64,000 nt of DNA from an uncultured Verrucomicrobiales bacterium (GCA_937901085.1 CALCHQ010000034.1:62001-126000), one strand, 5' to 3'. Counted from the first letter of the stretch, positions 26,614-36,114 are shown. The notes: a model not told the origin generated them from the letters alone. Made by a program: numbers and translations.

Positions 26614-28056
26614 TTAGTTGTGTGTGCGGAGCCTCGTTTGGAAAATTCTCAAAACGGCTTGCGCTGATGCGGGGTAGATGAACCTGACGCTAAGAGAATA
26701 GAGGGTAAGGGGGCATGCAGGAGCAACCACCAGCTGGGCGAAGGGGGGAAGCTGCTGCACCAGCAGAGCCGGTATCCATGTGCAGACGGCGGCGAGGGCG
26801 AAGATGGGAATCCAGTCGAGTAGCTGAGGCAGGAGGGGAATCCCCATGTAGTGGCGGGTGGCCCAGGTGTTGATGGCGAGGCAAAGAACAGAGGTGGCCA
26901 GCGCGCCCCAGCAGATGGCTTCCACGCTGATGAAGAACATGCCGATGAGGATGGCAATGCCCAGGCATTTCTTGATGAGTTCGAGCCTCAGGAAGAGCTT
27001 TTCCGGGCCGCCGGCTTTGAGGAGGTTCAGGTTGATGAGCTGCAGATGCCAGGTGGCGTAGGAGAGGCTGAGGATTTGCAGGTAGGGTACGCATTCCTCC
27101 CAGCCGGGGCCGTAGCAGAGCCGCACGATGGGCCCGGCAAAGGCGGCGGTGAAGCAGCAGAGCCAGGCGATGGGCAGGGTGAAAAGCCGCATGTAGCGGC
27201 GGTAGACCGCGATGAGCTTTTTCGGGCTGTGCTGAAGCGTGCTGAGGATGGGGAAGGTAATCTGCTCAATCATGTAGCAGAGAACGGTGGGGCACATGGC
27301 GGCCAGCTGCGCACCGTTCTTGTACCCGGCAAGGGCGGCGGGGGTGTATACTTTGCCGATGAAGAAGGCGCGAGCGTGGATGTAGGCGGTATCCAGCAGG
27401 CCGGTGGCAGCCAGTCGGCAGCTCAGCGGGGCGAGTTCGCGGAAAGAGTGGCGGCTGAAGCAGAGCCGCGGCTTCCACGGGCTGATGCTCCAGAAAAGCA
27501 GGGCGGCCAGAAGGGCTGAGACGATGCCTTGCAGCATGTAGGCCCATACGCCCCAGCCCCGCCAGGCCAGCAGTAAGCCCAGCGGTATGGCGGCCAGCGC
27601 AGAACCTAGGCTGATGAGGGCGGGTGTCTTGAATTGCCGGCGTGCCATGTAGTGCGCCATGTGCACGCTCACGGTGCTGTTGAGCAGCACGATGAGGGAC
27701 GCTGCCCGCACCAGGTTGCAGAGTGGCGGCGCATCAAAGAACGCGGACAGCATGGGAGCGCAGCCAAAGAGGAGCAGGGCGATAATCAGCCCCATGCCCA
27801 GGTTGAACCAGAACAGGGTGTCGGCGTCCTCCTCTGTGTAATCCTGCTTGCGGATGAGTGCGCTGCCAAAGCCATTTGCTGCCAGCGTTCCTGCCGCGGT
27901 GAAGAAGATGGCGGTGAGCCCCATGAGCCCCATTTCCTCCTTGCTCAGCAGGCGTGCCAGTACCATGCTGTATACCAGCGTCACAGGCTGCAGCGTGCAT
28001 TTCTGCAGCAGCATCCAGCGCAGGCCATGGGCTGTTTCGCGGGTGATGCGGGACAC
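26614..28056 (-). CDS. oligosaccharide flippase (MOP/Wzx-like), second copy
   Basis: 480-residue, 12-14 helix membrane protein paralogous to the flippase at 16721 (shared N-terminal pattern GLRWMLLQKCTLQPVTLVYSMVLARLLSKEEMGLMGL, and ALIRKQDYTEEDADTLFWFN). Its GC content is much higher than that of the neighbouring glycosyltransferases, so it may be the older resident copy. The start is GTG at 28056, chosen because the following residues align with the start of the paralog. It follows the lspA/DUF1573 genes on the same strand and has no evident promoter of its own in the 41-base gap upstream. Confidence 0.87.
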   Translation of the reverse strand: MSRITRETAHGLRWMLLQKCTLQPVTLVYSMVLARLLSKEEMGLMGLTAIFFTAAGTLAANGFGSALIRKQDYTEEDADTLFWFNLGMGLIIALLLFGCAPMLSAFFDAPPLCNLVRAASLIVLLNSTVSVHMAHYMARRQFKTPALISLGSALAAIPLGLLLAWRGWGVWAYMLQGIVSALLAALLFWSISPWKPRLCFSRHSFRELAPLSCRLAATGLLDTAYIHARAFFIGKVYTPAALAGYKNGAQLAAMCPTVLCYMIEQITFPILSTLQHSPKKLIAVYRRYMRLFTLPIAWLCCFTAAFAGPIVRLCYGPGWEECVPYLQILSLSYATWHLQLINLNLLKAGGPEKLFLRLELIKKCLGIAILIGMFFISVEAICWGALATSVLCLAINTWATRHYMGIPLLPQLLDWIPIFALAAVCTWIPALLVQQLPPFAQLVVAPACPLTLYSLSVRFIYPASAQAVLRIFQTRLRTHN

Positions 28057-28097
28057 TTAGGTGAAAAGGGAATAGTGAATAATGAATAGTGGGGAAT

Positions 28098-28694
28098 TCA
28101 TTTCTTTACCTGCAGGTAGATAATCAGGCGGTGGTAGCGGGGGTCGGGGGAGTCGGTGGTGAGTACCAGGCGGTTCAGGGCGGGTTTTGCTGTGCTGCGC
28201 GGGGTGATGGTGACGGTGTATTCGCTGCCGCGTTTCACGACCTTGGGGGAGTAGTCAAAGGCATCCCCGCTCAGGGAGGCATCGGTAATGTGGCTGATGG
28301 GGCTTCCCTTGGGCAGGGTGATGCGCAGCACCTGCGGCGTGGCCGAAGAGCCGCGTTTCCATACCAGGCTGCGGGCAGAGAGCTGCATGGCCTGCGGCAC
28401 GCGGAACTGCATGCGCAGCGTCACTTCTTTCCCATCGCCTGTTTCGGCGGCAATGGTTTTCTCGACATCCCGGTCAAAGGTGCGGGTGTCTACGACTGCG
28501 GTGAGCTTGCTGCCGCTGACATGCACCTTGGTGCAGTCGCAGTGAGGTTCTGCTTCCTCAATCTGTTCCCCGCTGGTTTCAAAGACGACGGTGGCGCTTT
28601 CCTGCCCGAACTGCAGCGGCACTATCTGCGTCGGGTTCTTGAACGCGGCCAGCACTGGAAGCGCGCTCAGCAGGGGAAGGAGGAGTCGCCACAT
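28098..28694 (-). CDS. secreted DUF1573-like protein
   Basis: 198 residues with a signal peptide (about 1-17, ending VLA). The mature part opens like DUF1573 proteins (LQFGQESATVVFETSGEQ...) with a HCDCTKVHV segment near residue 52 where the family carries a conserved cysteine motif. The rest is an Ig-like beta sandwich. DUF1573 domains are common in Bacteroidota and Planctomycetota/Verrucomicrobiota but have no firm function. It lies 6 bases after lspA in the same direction. Confidence 0.65.
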   Translation of the reverse strand: MWRLLLPLLSALPVLAAFKNPTQIVPLQFGQESATVVFETSGEQIEEAEPHCDCTKVHVSGSKLTAVVDTRTFDRDVEKTIAAETGDGKEVTLRMQFRVPQAMQLSARSLVWKRGSSATPQVLRITLPKGSPISHITDASLSGDAFDYSPKVVKRGSEYTVTITPRSTAKPALNRLVLTTDSPDPRYHRLIIYLQVKK

Positions 28695-28700
28695 GGTGAA

Positions 28701-29303
28701 TCAGTCTTTCTTTTCCTCCGGCTTCATGAAGAAGCTGGAAATGATGAATAAAGTGGCGGCAATGCAGACGCAGGAATCGGCTACGTTGAAGGACGGCCAG
28801 TGGTAGCCGTAGGGGAACATTTCAGTTTTAATCCAGGGGAAGGAGAAGTCGAGGAAGTCCACCACATACCCGCTCATCAGGTTGGAGAAGAAGCCTTTTT
28901 CCTCTGCGCCGGGAATGAAGAATCCTTGCAGGAGGCGGTCGGTCATGTTGCCGATGATGCCGGTGGTGATGAGCGCCCAGGCTACGCGCAGCGCGCGGGT
29001 GGAGAAAAAGCCCTTGCGGAACAGGCGGTAGAACCACACCAGCGCCACAATCTGGATGCACAGGAACACGAAGGGAGCCCACGCGGTGCCGTGTCCCGTG
29101 CCGAAGGCTACGCCGGTGTTGTGGACGCGTACGAGGCAGAAATTCATGAACTCGCAGCCCTGGATGACCGGGATGAGCTTACTGCTGAAGTTGTGTTCCC
29201 AGTTGTAGGGGAAGTTCAGCACGATGGCCCATTTGGTGAGCTGGTCGAGGGCGTAGAGGCCGATGATGAGGAGGATGAGCCAGAGGGATACGCGGCGGGG
29301 CAT
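28701..29303 (-). CDS. lspA: lipoprotein signal peptidase (signal peptidase II)
   Basis: Inner-membrane aspartic protease that cleaves prolipoprotein signal peptides after lipid addition. It has four hydrophobic helices. The family motifs are DQLTKW (N-terminal), VHNTGVAFG (VxNxGxxFG box), GNMTDRL with the first catalytic Asp, and FNVADS with the second. At 200 residues it is longer than E. coli LspA because of an extra loop between the third helix and the VVDFLDF segment. It lies downstream of ileS, a common pairing, but a hairpin at 29332 separates them. It would process the lipoproteins encoded at 40024, 44611 and 60042. Confidence 0.95.
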   Translation of the reverse strand: MPRRVSLWLILLIIGLYALDQLTKWAIVLNFPYNWEHNFSSKLIPVIQGCEFMNFCLVRVHNTGVAFGTGHGTAWAPFVFLCIQIVALVWFYRLFRKGFFSTRALRVAWALITTGIIGNMTDRLLQGFFIPGAEEKGFFSNLMSGYVVDFLDFSFPWIKTEMFPYGYHWPSFNVADSCVCIAATLFIISSFFMKPEEKKD

Positions 29304-29331
29304 AAGGTCTTTTGAGGATAAGGACAGGCGC

Positions 29332-29358
29332 GCTCCATGGGTGGGAGTGCGCCTGTCC
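29332..29358. other. hairpin between ileS and lspA
   Basis: GGACAGGCGC plus GCTCC pairs with GGAGT plus GCGCCTGTCC, a stem of up to 15 pairs with a 7-base loop. No T-run follows on either strand, so it may attenuate or process the ileS-lspA transcript and not terminate it outright. Confidence 0.55.
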
Positions 29359-29380
29359 GTTGGTGTGAATTAGGTCAGTA

Positions 29381-32098
29381 TCAGGCCATGACGGCGGCGC
29401 AGCGTTCGCAGAGCCCGTCCTCATTGGCGGCGGGTTCGTAGCGGCGGCAGCGGGGGCACATGGCGTGCGGGGTCATGGTGGCGGTGGCGGCCAGCTCGGC
29501 ACCGGTGCTTACCTCCAGGTCGGCCAGGATGAAGAATTCCTTGGCGAACTGCTTGTTCTGCAGCAGCGCCAGCACGGCGGCATCCTCCGTGGCGGGCACG
29601 GTGAGGGCAACGGCGGCTTCGTTGTTCTTCTTGAAGACCTTGGCCTGAATCTGGGCTTCGATGGCCACCTGGATGGTGCTCTTAATCTGGAGCAGGCGGT
29701 CAAAGGTGGCGGTGAGCCCGGCATCAAAGGCGGGGTCGGCGGTGGGGAAGTCCTGTTCGTGCACAGATCCTTCGTTGCCGGCGTGCTCCCAGGCTTCGTC
29801 GCAGGTGTAGGCCAGTACCGGGGCAAGCAGCTTCACCAGCACATCGAACACGCGGGCAATGGCAAACTGCTTGCTGATGCGGTGCGGGGAGTCCGCGGCA
29901 TCGCAGTACAGACTGTCCTTGGTCATGTCGATGTAGAGGGCCGAGAGGTCGTTCGTGCAGAACTGGTTGATGGCCATGAACACCTTGCGGAACTCGTAGC
30001 CGTCGTAGGCGGCGCGCACCTCGCGGATGAGCGTGTTGGTACGCTCCAGAATCCAGGCATCCGTGGGGTCGAGCTGGGCGGGCTTTTCGCCCGTGTAGCC
30101 CTTCAGGTTGGCCAGCAGGATGCGCAGGGTGTTACGCAGGCGGCGGTAGGGGTCGGTAATCTGCTTGAACAGGTCCTCACCGAAGGGAACTTCGTTCTGC
30201 CAGTCCACGCTGCTCACCCACAGGCGTACGATGTCGGCACCGTACTTCTCGTAGAAGTACTTGGCGTTGGTGGGCTTGGTGTAGGTGCCCTGGGCGCTCT
30301 TGGAAAGCTTGGAGCGGTCCTGGTTCACCACGAAGGCGTGCGTGAGTACCTTCTTGTAGGGGGCGGCGTTGCGCCAGGCGCAGGAGAGCATGAGCGAACT
30401 CTGGAACCAGCCGCGGTGCTGGTCGGTAGCTTCGAGGTACACATCGCAGGGGGCGCAGAGTTCCGGGTGGCGTTCCAGCACGGCCACGTGGGAGCAGCCG
30501 GAGTCAATCCACACGTCGAGGGTGTCCTTGCCCTTCCTGAGGTTGGTGGGCAGCCCCAGCTTCTCGCAAAGCTGCTCGCTGGTCAGCTCGAACCAGATGT
30601 TGGTGCCGTGCTCGGCCACCAGGTCGGCCACCTTGTTCACGATGTCGGCGCTCAGCACGGGCTGGTCGTTTTCATCGAAGAACACAGGCAGCGGCACACC
30701 CCAGGTGCGCTGGCGGGAGATACACCAGTCCGGGCGGGCTTCCACAGTGCTGTAAATGCGGTTGCGGCCCCAGGCGGGCATCCATTCGGTCTTGTCAATC
30801 TGCTCCAACGCCACGGGGCGCAGCTTCTCCATGCTGATGAAGAACTGCTTGACGGCGCGGAAGATGATGGGGGTCTTGGAGCGCCAGCAGTGCGGGTACT
30901 GGTGGGTGAATTCTTCGCGGCCCAGCAGGCGGTTGCCTTCTACCAGCAGGGTGATGATGTCTTCGTTGCTCTGGAACACATGCTTGCCCACCAGGTGGGG
31001 CAGGCCGCATTCGGCGGTGTAGTTGCCGTCGTCGTCCACCGGGGAAAGCACGGGCAGCCCGTAGGCCATGCCGGCAATGTAGTCGTCCATACCGTGGCCG
31101 GGGGCAATATGCACAGCGCCGGTACCGGCATCGGTGGTCACATAGTCGGCGTTGATGATGAGGGATTCGCGGTTCAGGAAGGGGTGGCGGGCGTTGCGCT
31201 TCTCCAGCTCGCTGCCCTTGAAGGTGGCCAGTTCTTCCACGAGTGTCCAGCCGGTCTTGGCGCTGACGGTTTCGATGAGTTCACGAACAATGATGAACTT
31301 GCGCTCGGCGCCGTCCTTGGCGTAGCGTCCGATGACGTAGGTGAAATCCGGGTTCAGGGCGATGGCCAGGTTGCTGGGCAGGGTCCAGGGGGTGGTGGTC
31401 CAGATGACCATTTCTGCACCTTCGATGCCGCAGACCTCGCCGTCCATCTCGAAGCCCACATAGATGGCGGTGGAGGTGTCTTCCATGTATTCCACTTCAG
31501 CTTCGGCCAGGGCGGTGTGGTGGGCGTAGCTCCACTGCACCGGCTTCATGGACTGGTACACCGCGCCGCTTTCCACCAGCTTGGCGAATACGCGCAGGAT
31601 GTCGGCCTCGTACTTGGGCTCCATGGTGATGTAGGGGTTGAACCAGTCACCAAACACACCCAGACGGCGGAACGAGGTGCGCTGCAAGTCGATGTAGCCC
31701 AGGGCAAATTCGGTGCAGCGGCGGCGGATTTCGGCGGGTTCCAGACCTTGGAATTCCTTGACGACCTTGGCTTCAATGGGCAGGCCGTGGCAGTCCCAGC
31801 CGGGAACAAAGGGTGCATAGTGCCCCGCCATGGTCTTGCTCTTGACGATGAGATCCTTGAGTACCTTGTTCAGCGCGGTGCCCATGTGGACATCGCCATT
31901 GGCAAAGGGAGGCCCGTCGTGCAGTACGAAGAGGGGGGCGTTCTGCGCCTTGCGGCGCGTGGTAATTCGCTCATAGAGCTTTTCATTCTCCCATTTTTCC
32001 AGGCGCGCCGGCTCCTTGGTCGTGAGATCACCACGCATGGGGAACGTGGTATCCGGCAGGAAGATGGTGTCTTTGTAGCTCTTGGCGTTTGTGGTCAT
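29381..32098 (-). CDS. ileS: isoleucyl-tRNA synthetase
   Basis: Class I synthetase charging tRNA-Ile. 905 residues, standard for the bacterial type. HIGH appears as HMGTALNK after PPFANGDV (near residue 71), the KMSKS loop as KLSKSAQGT (near residue 612), and the editing domain includes WTTTPWTLPSNLAIA and GTGAVHIAPGHG. The C-terminus carries a zinc-finger pair (CPRC and CERC), as in mupirocin-sensitive bacterial enzymes. The ATG is 9 bases after a consensus-like promoter. A hairpin separates the stop from lspA. Confidence 0.98.
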   Translation of the reverse strand: MTTNAKSYKDTIFLPDTTFPMRGDLTTKEPARLEKWENEKLYERITTRRKAQNAPLFVLHDGPPFANGDVHMGTALNKVLKDLIVKSKTMAGHYAPFVPGWDCHGLPIEAKVVKEFQGLEPAEIRRRCTEFALGYIDLQRTSFRRLGVFGDWFNPYITMEPKYEADILRVFAKLVESGAVYQSMKPVQWSYAHHTALAEAEVEYMEDTSTAIYVGFEMDGEVCGIEGAEMVIWTTTPWTLPSNLAIALNPDFTYVIGRYAKDGAERKFIIVRELIETVSAKTGWTLVEELATFKGSELEKRNARHPFLNRESLIINADYVTTDAGTGAVHIAPGHGMDDYIAGMAYGLPVLSPVDDDGNYTAECGLPHLVGKHVFQSNEDIITLLVEGNRLLGREEFTHQYPHCWRSKTPIIFRAVKQFFISMEKLRPVALEQIDKTEWMPAWGRNRIYSTVEARPDWCISRQRTWGVPLPVFFDENDQPVLSADIVNKVADLVAEHGTNIWFELTSEQLCEKLGLPTNLRKGKDTLDVWIDSGCSHVAVLERHPELCAPCDVYLEATDQHRGWFQSSLMLSCAWRNAAPYKKVLTHAFVVNQDRSKLSKSAQGTYTKPTNAKYFYEKYGADIVRLWVSSVDWQNEVPFGEDLFKQITDPYRRLRNTLRILLANLKGYTGEKPAQLDPTDAWILERTNTLIREVRAAYDGYEFRKVFMAINQFCTNDLSALYIDMTKDSLYCDAADSPHRISKQFAIARVFDVLVKLLAPVLAYTCDEAWEHAGNEGSVHEQDFPTADPAFDAGLTATFDRLLQIKSTIQVAIEAQIQAKVFKKNNEAAVALTVPATEDAAVLALLQNKQFAKEFFILADLEVSTGAELAATATMTPHAMCPRCRRYEPAANEDGLCERCAAVMA

Positions 32099-32107
32099 AC
32101 GCGCGCC

Positions 32108-32136
32108 ATTCTACGCCGTTTTGCTCCAAAAGTCAA
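32108..32136 (-). promoter_or_regulatory. ileS promoter with GC-rich discriminator
   Basis: Minus strand TTGACT (32136-32131), a 17-base spacer, TAGAAT (32113-32108), then GGCGCGCGT and the ATG at 32098. Leaderless or nearly so. Confidence 0.78.
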
Positions 32137-32166
32137 CACGTAAAAGGTGCTTTTGGGTTCATGCAG

Positions 32167-32199
32167 AAAAAAGCGGCAGACCCAGGTGGGGCTGCCGCT
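32167..32199 (-). terminator. terminator of murA
   Basis: AGCGGCAG pairs with CTGCCGCT across a C-rich loop that can add further pairs; on the minus strand it is followed by TTTTTT. It lies 27 bases after the murA stop. Confidence 0.82.
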
Positions 32200-32225
32200 G
32201 CAGAGCTGTCATTGTGAGGCCGGAA

Positions 32226-33524
32226 TCAGTTCTCTTCGGGCTGTTCCTGTTCCACGTCGCGCACGCGGCGCACTTTGGCGCCCAGCATCATGAGCTTTTC
32301 ATCCAGCATCTCGTAGCCGCGGTCGATGTGGTAGAGACGGTGAATCTCGGTTGTTCCCTCTGCGGCCAGCGCGGCCAGAACCAGGGCGGCGCTGGCGCGC
32401 AGGTCGCTGGCCATGACCGGGGCGCCGGAGAGTCCGCTCACACCAGTGATGATGGCGGTGCCGCTGTCTACCTTGATGTTGGCTCCCATGCGCTTGAGTT
32501 CGGAGCAGTGCATGAAGCGCTGCGGGAAAATGGTGTCCTTCACCACGCTGATGCCAGGCGTGAGGGCAAAGAGCGCCGTCATCTGCGCCTGCATATCCGT
32601 GGGGTACTCCGGGTAGGGGTTGGTGAGAATCTTGCCGCTGCGGGGATTTTCACCGGGCGCAACGAAGACGGAGGTCCCGTCCTCATTGTATTCGACGCGG
32701 TGACCGCATTCGATGAGCAGGTCGGAGATGGCCTTCATGTGCGGGCGGTACACGCGGTTAATCATGAGGCCGTCGCTCACCATGGCGGCGGCTACCATGA
32801 AGGTGCCGGCTTCGATGCGGTCGGGAATGACGGTGTGGTCGCAGCCGTGCAGCTTCTCGACACCGTGGATGGTGATGGTGCGGGAGCCTGCGCCTTCGAT
32901 GCGGGCCCCCATCTTGTTCAGGAAATTGGCGAGATCCACCACTTCGGGTTCGCGGGCGGCAGATTCAATGACGGTGGTGCCCTTGGCCAGCACGGCCGCC
33001 ATCATGATGTTGTCTGTACCCAGTACGGTGGGGCCGCTGTCGCCGCGCATGTCAATGGTGGTGCCGATGAGGCCGTTGGGGGCATCGATGACGAGGTTGC
33101 CTCCCTTGACCTGGACACGGGCGCCCAGCGCCTTGATGCCGCGGATGTGCAGATCTACCGGGCGGTCGCCGATGACGCAGCCGCCGGGCAGGGGAAGCAC
33201 GCATTTTTGCATGCGGGCCATAAGCGGGCCCAGCAGACAGATGGAGGCGCGCATCTTGCGTACCTGTTCGTAGGATGCCTTGTGGGAAATGCCCTCCGGG
33301 GATTCTATGCGGACGGTGCCGCTGGAACGTTCCACCGAGCAGCCCAGCTGGCTGAGAATCTGCAGCATGTAGTTGGTGTCGGAAACATCCGGCACACGGG
33401 AAATACGCACAGGCTCATCGGTGAGCAACGCGGCGGCGAGAATGGGGAGAGAGGCGTTTTTGGAACCACTGATGTTGACGGAACCGCTGAGTCTGGTGCC
33501 GCCTTCTACGATAAGTTTATCCAT
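32226..33524 (-). CDS. murA: UDP-N-acetylglucosamine 1-carboxyvinyltransferase
   Basis: First committed step of peptidoglycan synthesis: transfers enolpyruvate from PEP to UDP-GlcNAc. The 432-residue protein starts MDKLIVEGG, has [16 protein letters not shown] with the substrate-binding Lys-Asn, and [16 protein letters not shown] with the catalytic cysteine (the residue attacked by fosfomycin; it is Cys here and not Asp, so the enzyme should be sensitive). Longer in-frame extensions run back through the promoter; ATG 33524 precedes the conserved start. Monocistronic. Confidence 0.97.
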   Translation of the reverse strand: MDKLIVEGGTRLSGSVNISGSKNASLPILAAALLTDEPVRISRVPDVSDTNYMLQILSQLGCSVERSSGTVRIESPEGISHKASYEQVRKMRASICLLGPLMARMQKCVLPLPGGCVIGDRPVDLHIRGIKALGARVQVKGGNLVIDAPNGLIGTTIDMRGDSGPTVLGTDNIMMAAVLAKGTTVIESAAREPEVVDLANFLNKMGARIEGAGSRTITIHGVEKLHGCDHTVIPDRIEAGTFMVAAAMVSDGLMINRVYRPHMKAISDLLIECGHRVEYNEDGTSVFVAPGENPRSGKILTNPYPEYPTDMQAQMTALFALTPGISVVKDTIFPQRFMHCSELKRMGANIKVDSGTAIITGVSGLSGAPVMASDLRASAALVLAALAAEGTTEIHRLYHIDRGYEMLDEKLMMLGAKVRRVRDVEQEQPEEN

Positions 33525-33561
33525 GGTGTGTGTGAGATTCGGTGGTGTTTGGATTACCTGT

Positions 33562-33590
33562 ACTTTAACATACGCCTGCCGTGCTGGCAA
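33562..33590 (-). promoter_or_regulatory. murA promoter
   Basis: Minus strand TTGCCA (33590-33585), a 17-base spacer, TAAAGT (33567-33562). The ATG at 33524 lies 37 bases beyond the -10, giving a leader of about 30 bases with no Shine-Dalgarno sequence. Confidence 0.75.
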
Positions 33591-33644
33591 GGAGAATCGG
33601 TCATCTCCTTTTAAGAAATACAGGCGCGCGGGTCGCAACTTATC

Positions 33645-33678
33645 AAAAAAGCCGCTTTCCTGTGCGGAAAGCGGCTTT
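33645..33678 (-). terminator. terminator of hppA
   Basis: AAGCCGCTTTCC pairs perfectly with GGAAAGCGGCTT around a 5-base loop. On the minus strand it is followed by a T-run (TTTT then GATAAG). Confidence 0.87.
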
Positions 33679-33707
33679 CTTGTAGGTTGCTCTATCGGCT
33701 CTGTGCT

Positions 33708-35945
33708 TTACAGCAGGGAGAAGGCGATGTTGAGACCGGCAGTCACGATGGACACCATGCTCATGAGCTTGATGAGGATGTTCAGGGAAGGACCAGAAGT
33801 GTCCTTGAAGGGGTCACCCACGGTGTCACCCACCACGGAGGCGTCATGCACAGCGGTGTGCTTGCCGCAGTAGGGGGCGTCGCCCGTTTCGATGTACTTC
33901 TTGGCGTTGTCCCAGGCACCGCCGGAGTTGGCCATGAACACGGCCAGCACGAAGCCGCCGGCAAGACCACCGGCCAGCAGGCCGAACACACCGGGAACAC
34001 CCATGATGAGGCCGGTAGCAATCGGAACGATAACGGCAATCATGGAGGGCACAACCATTTCACGCTGGGCACCCTGGGTGGAGATAGCCACGCAGCGGGC
34101 GTAATCGGCCTTCTTGCGACCTTCGAACACGTCCTTGTCGCTGAGCTGGCGGCGCACTTCTTCCACCATGCTCTTGGCGGCACGACCCACGGCGTTCATG
34201 GTCAGACCGCAGAACAGGAAGGAAAGCATGGCACCGATGAAGATACCCAGCAGTACCTTGGGGTTCATGAGGGTCACGTCGAACGCGGCCATGAATTCAG
34301 CGATGTTCATCTTGGCGACCTCGGCGCTGTTGAGTACCTGCTCACCGAAGAAGCTGGTCTTGAAGGTTTCGCCGTAGTGCAGGGCTGCAATCTTGAGTTC
34401 CTCGATGTAAGAGGCCAGAAGGGCGAGGGCGGTCAGAGCGGCAGAGCCGATGGCGAAACCCTTGCCGGTGGCGGCGGTGGTGTTGCCCAGGGCATCCAGG
34501 GCGTCGGTGCGGCTGCGCACGTCGTCACCCAGAGCGCTCATTTCGGCGTTACCGCCGGCGTTGTCGGAGATGGGACCGTAGGCGTCCGTGGCCAGGGTCA
34601 GACCCAGGGTGGAAAGCATACCCACAGCGGCGATACCGATGCCGTAGAGACCCATGCTCATGTTCTGGGCGGAGAAGGTCCACTCACCAGCAGCGCAGAG
34701 GTAGGCGCCGATGGTGCCGAGTACGATGAAGATAACCGGCCAGCAGGTGGAAATCATACCCACGCCGATGCCGGAGATAATCACGGTGGCAGGGCCGGTG
34801 GTGGCGTTCTCAGCAATGAACTTCACCGGCTTGAATTCGAAGGAGGTGTAGTATTCCGTCACCTTGCCGATGGCGATACCCACGACGAGGCCGATGACGA
34901 TGGAGCCCCAGAGGCCCAGCCAGTTGTCGATGCCCAGGGCATACAGGATGCCGGCGGAAGCGAGGGCGATGAGGACGCCGGAGAAGTTGATACCGAAGTT
35001 CAGGGCAGCCATGAGCTGGGTCTGGTTGGCTTCGGGCTTGGTGCGTACCAGGAAGATACCGATGATGGAGAGCAGGGCGCCCACAGCACCGATAATCATG
35101 GGAGCCATGACCAGCTGCAGGCCGGTCTCGTAGGCCCAGCCGGCAGTAGCAGCGGCGGCTGCACCCAGAGCGGCGGAAGCCAGAATGGAGCCAGCGTAGG
35201 ACTCGTAGAGGTCAGCACCCATGCCGGCCACGTCACCCACGTTGTCGCCCACGTTGTCGGCGATGGTGGCGGGGTTGCGGGGATCGTCTTCGTTGAAGTG
35301 GTACTCGGTCTTGCCCACGAGGTCAGCGCCCACGTCGGCAGCCTTGGTGTAGATACCACCGCCCACGCGGGCGAACAGAGCCTGCAGAGAGGCGCCCATG
35401 CCGAAGGTCAGCATGATGGTGGTAATCTGGGTCAGGCGGCTGATGCCTTCGGCAGCCACGAGACCGGTCTTGTCGAGAATGATGTACCAGCCGGAGATAT
35501 CAAGCAGGCCGAAGCCCACCACCGTGAGACCCAGCACAGCGCCGGAACGGAAGGCAAGCTGCAGACCCTTGTTCAGGCCGTCCTTTTCATCGCGGCAAGC
35601 CTGGGCCACGCGGCCGGAGGCATAAGTAGCCGTCTTCATGCCGATGAAACCAGCCAGACCGGAGAAGATACCACCGGTGAGGAAAGCCACGGGCACGATG
35701 TTGTTCTGAAGGCCGTAGTAGGCCATGATGCCGAATACAACGGCGATGATAACGAAGAAGATGGAAACAATCTTGTACTGCTGTTTCAGGTAAGCCATGG
35801 CGCCTTCGCGCACGTAGCCCGCAATCTCCTTCATGCGGTCGTTGCCCTCGTCGGCCTTCTTCATGTCGAAGAAGAACTTAGCGGCAAAAGCCAGCGCGAC
35901 GATGGATGCAAACGGCACTATCCAGAATAATATCTCGGGGGTCAT
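33708..35945 (-). CDS. hppA: membrane-bound ion-pumping pyrophosphatase
   Basis: Integral membrane enzyme that couples pyrophosphate hydrolysis to export of H+ and/or Na+. 745 residues with about 16 hydrophobic helices. The active-site loop DVGADLVGKTEYHFNEDDPRNPATIADNVGDNVGDVAGMGADLYESY holds the acidic Mg-PPi ligands. Near residue 490 the sequence is GNTTAATGKG: alanine at the site that is lysine in K+-independent enzymes, so this is the K+-dependent type. That type includes Na+-pumping and dual Na+/H+ pumps. The ion cannot be fixed from sequence by eye. The gene is monocistronic with a ~50-base, A-rich leader lacking a Shine-Dalgarno site. Confidence 0.96.
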   Translation of the reverse strand: MTPEILFWIVPFASIVALAFAAKFFFDMKKADEGNDRMKEIAGYVREGAMAYLKQQYKIVSIFFVIIAVVFGIMAYYGLQNNIVPVAFLTGGIFSGLAGFIGMKTATYASGRVAQACRDEKDGLNKGLQLAFRSGAVLGLTVVGFGLLDISGWYIILDKTGLVAAEGISRLTQITTIMLTFGMGASLQALFARVGGGIYTKAADVGADLVGKTEYHFNEDDPRNPATIADNVGDNVGDVAGMGADLYESYAGSILASAALGAAAAATAGWAYETGLQLVMAPMIIGAVGALLSIIGIFLVRTKPEANQTQLMAALNFGINFSGVLIALASAGILYALGIDNWLGLWGSIVIGLVVGIAIGKVTEYYTSFEFKPVKFIAENATTGPATVIISGIGVGMISTCWPVIFIVLGTIGAYLCAAGEWTFSAQNMSMGLYGIGIAAVGMLSTLGLTLATDAYGPISDNAGGNAEMSALGDDVRSRTDALDALGNTTAATGKGFAIGSAALTALALLASYIEELKIAALHYGETFKTSFFGEQVLNSAEVAKMNIAEFMAAFDVTLMNPKVLLGIFIGAMLSFLFCGLTMNAVGRAAKSMVEEVRRQLSDKDVFEGRKKADYARCVAISTQGAQREMVVPSMIAVIVPIATGLIMGVPGVFGLLAGGLAGGFVLAVFMANSGGAWDNAKKYIETGDAPYCGKHTAVHDASVVGDTVGDPFKDTSGPSLNILIKLMSMVSIVTAGLNIAFSLL

Positions 35946-36000
35946 GTTCGTTTGTATGTTGAGTTTGGTTTGCTTTTCTGCGAAAACAAAAAAGCGCGGT

Positions 36001-36029
36001 AGTTTACACTAAGAACCCGCCTTTGGCAA
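36001..36029 (-). promoter_or_regulatory. hppA promoter
   Basis: Minus strand TTGCCA (36029-36024), a 17-base spacer, TAAACT (36006-36001), about 55 bases before the ATG. Same -35 hexamer as murA. Confidence 0.72.
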
Positions 36030-36114
36030 TCCGAATTTCGTGCATGAGATGAAAAAATGCCATGGCGACCTCCTTTTTTGCCCCGGTCGGGGGAATCGTC
36101 CGGTTCCTTTTTTC

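Noticed and set aside
29332..29358. Rho-independent terminator of ileS
   Set aside because: The stem is strong, but no T-run follows on the minus strand, so I list it only as a hairpin.
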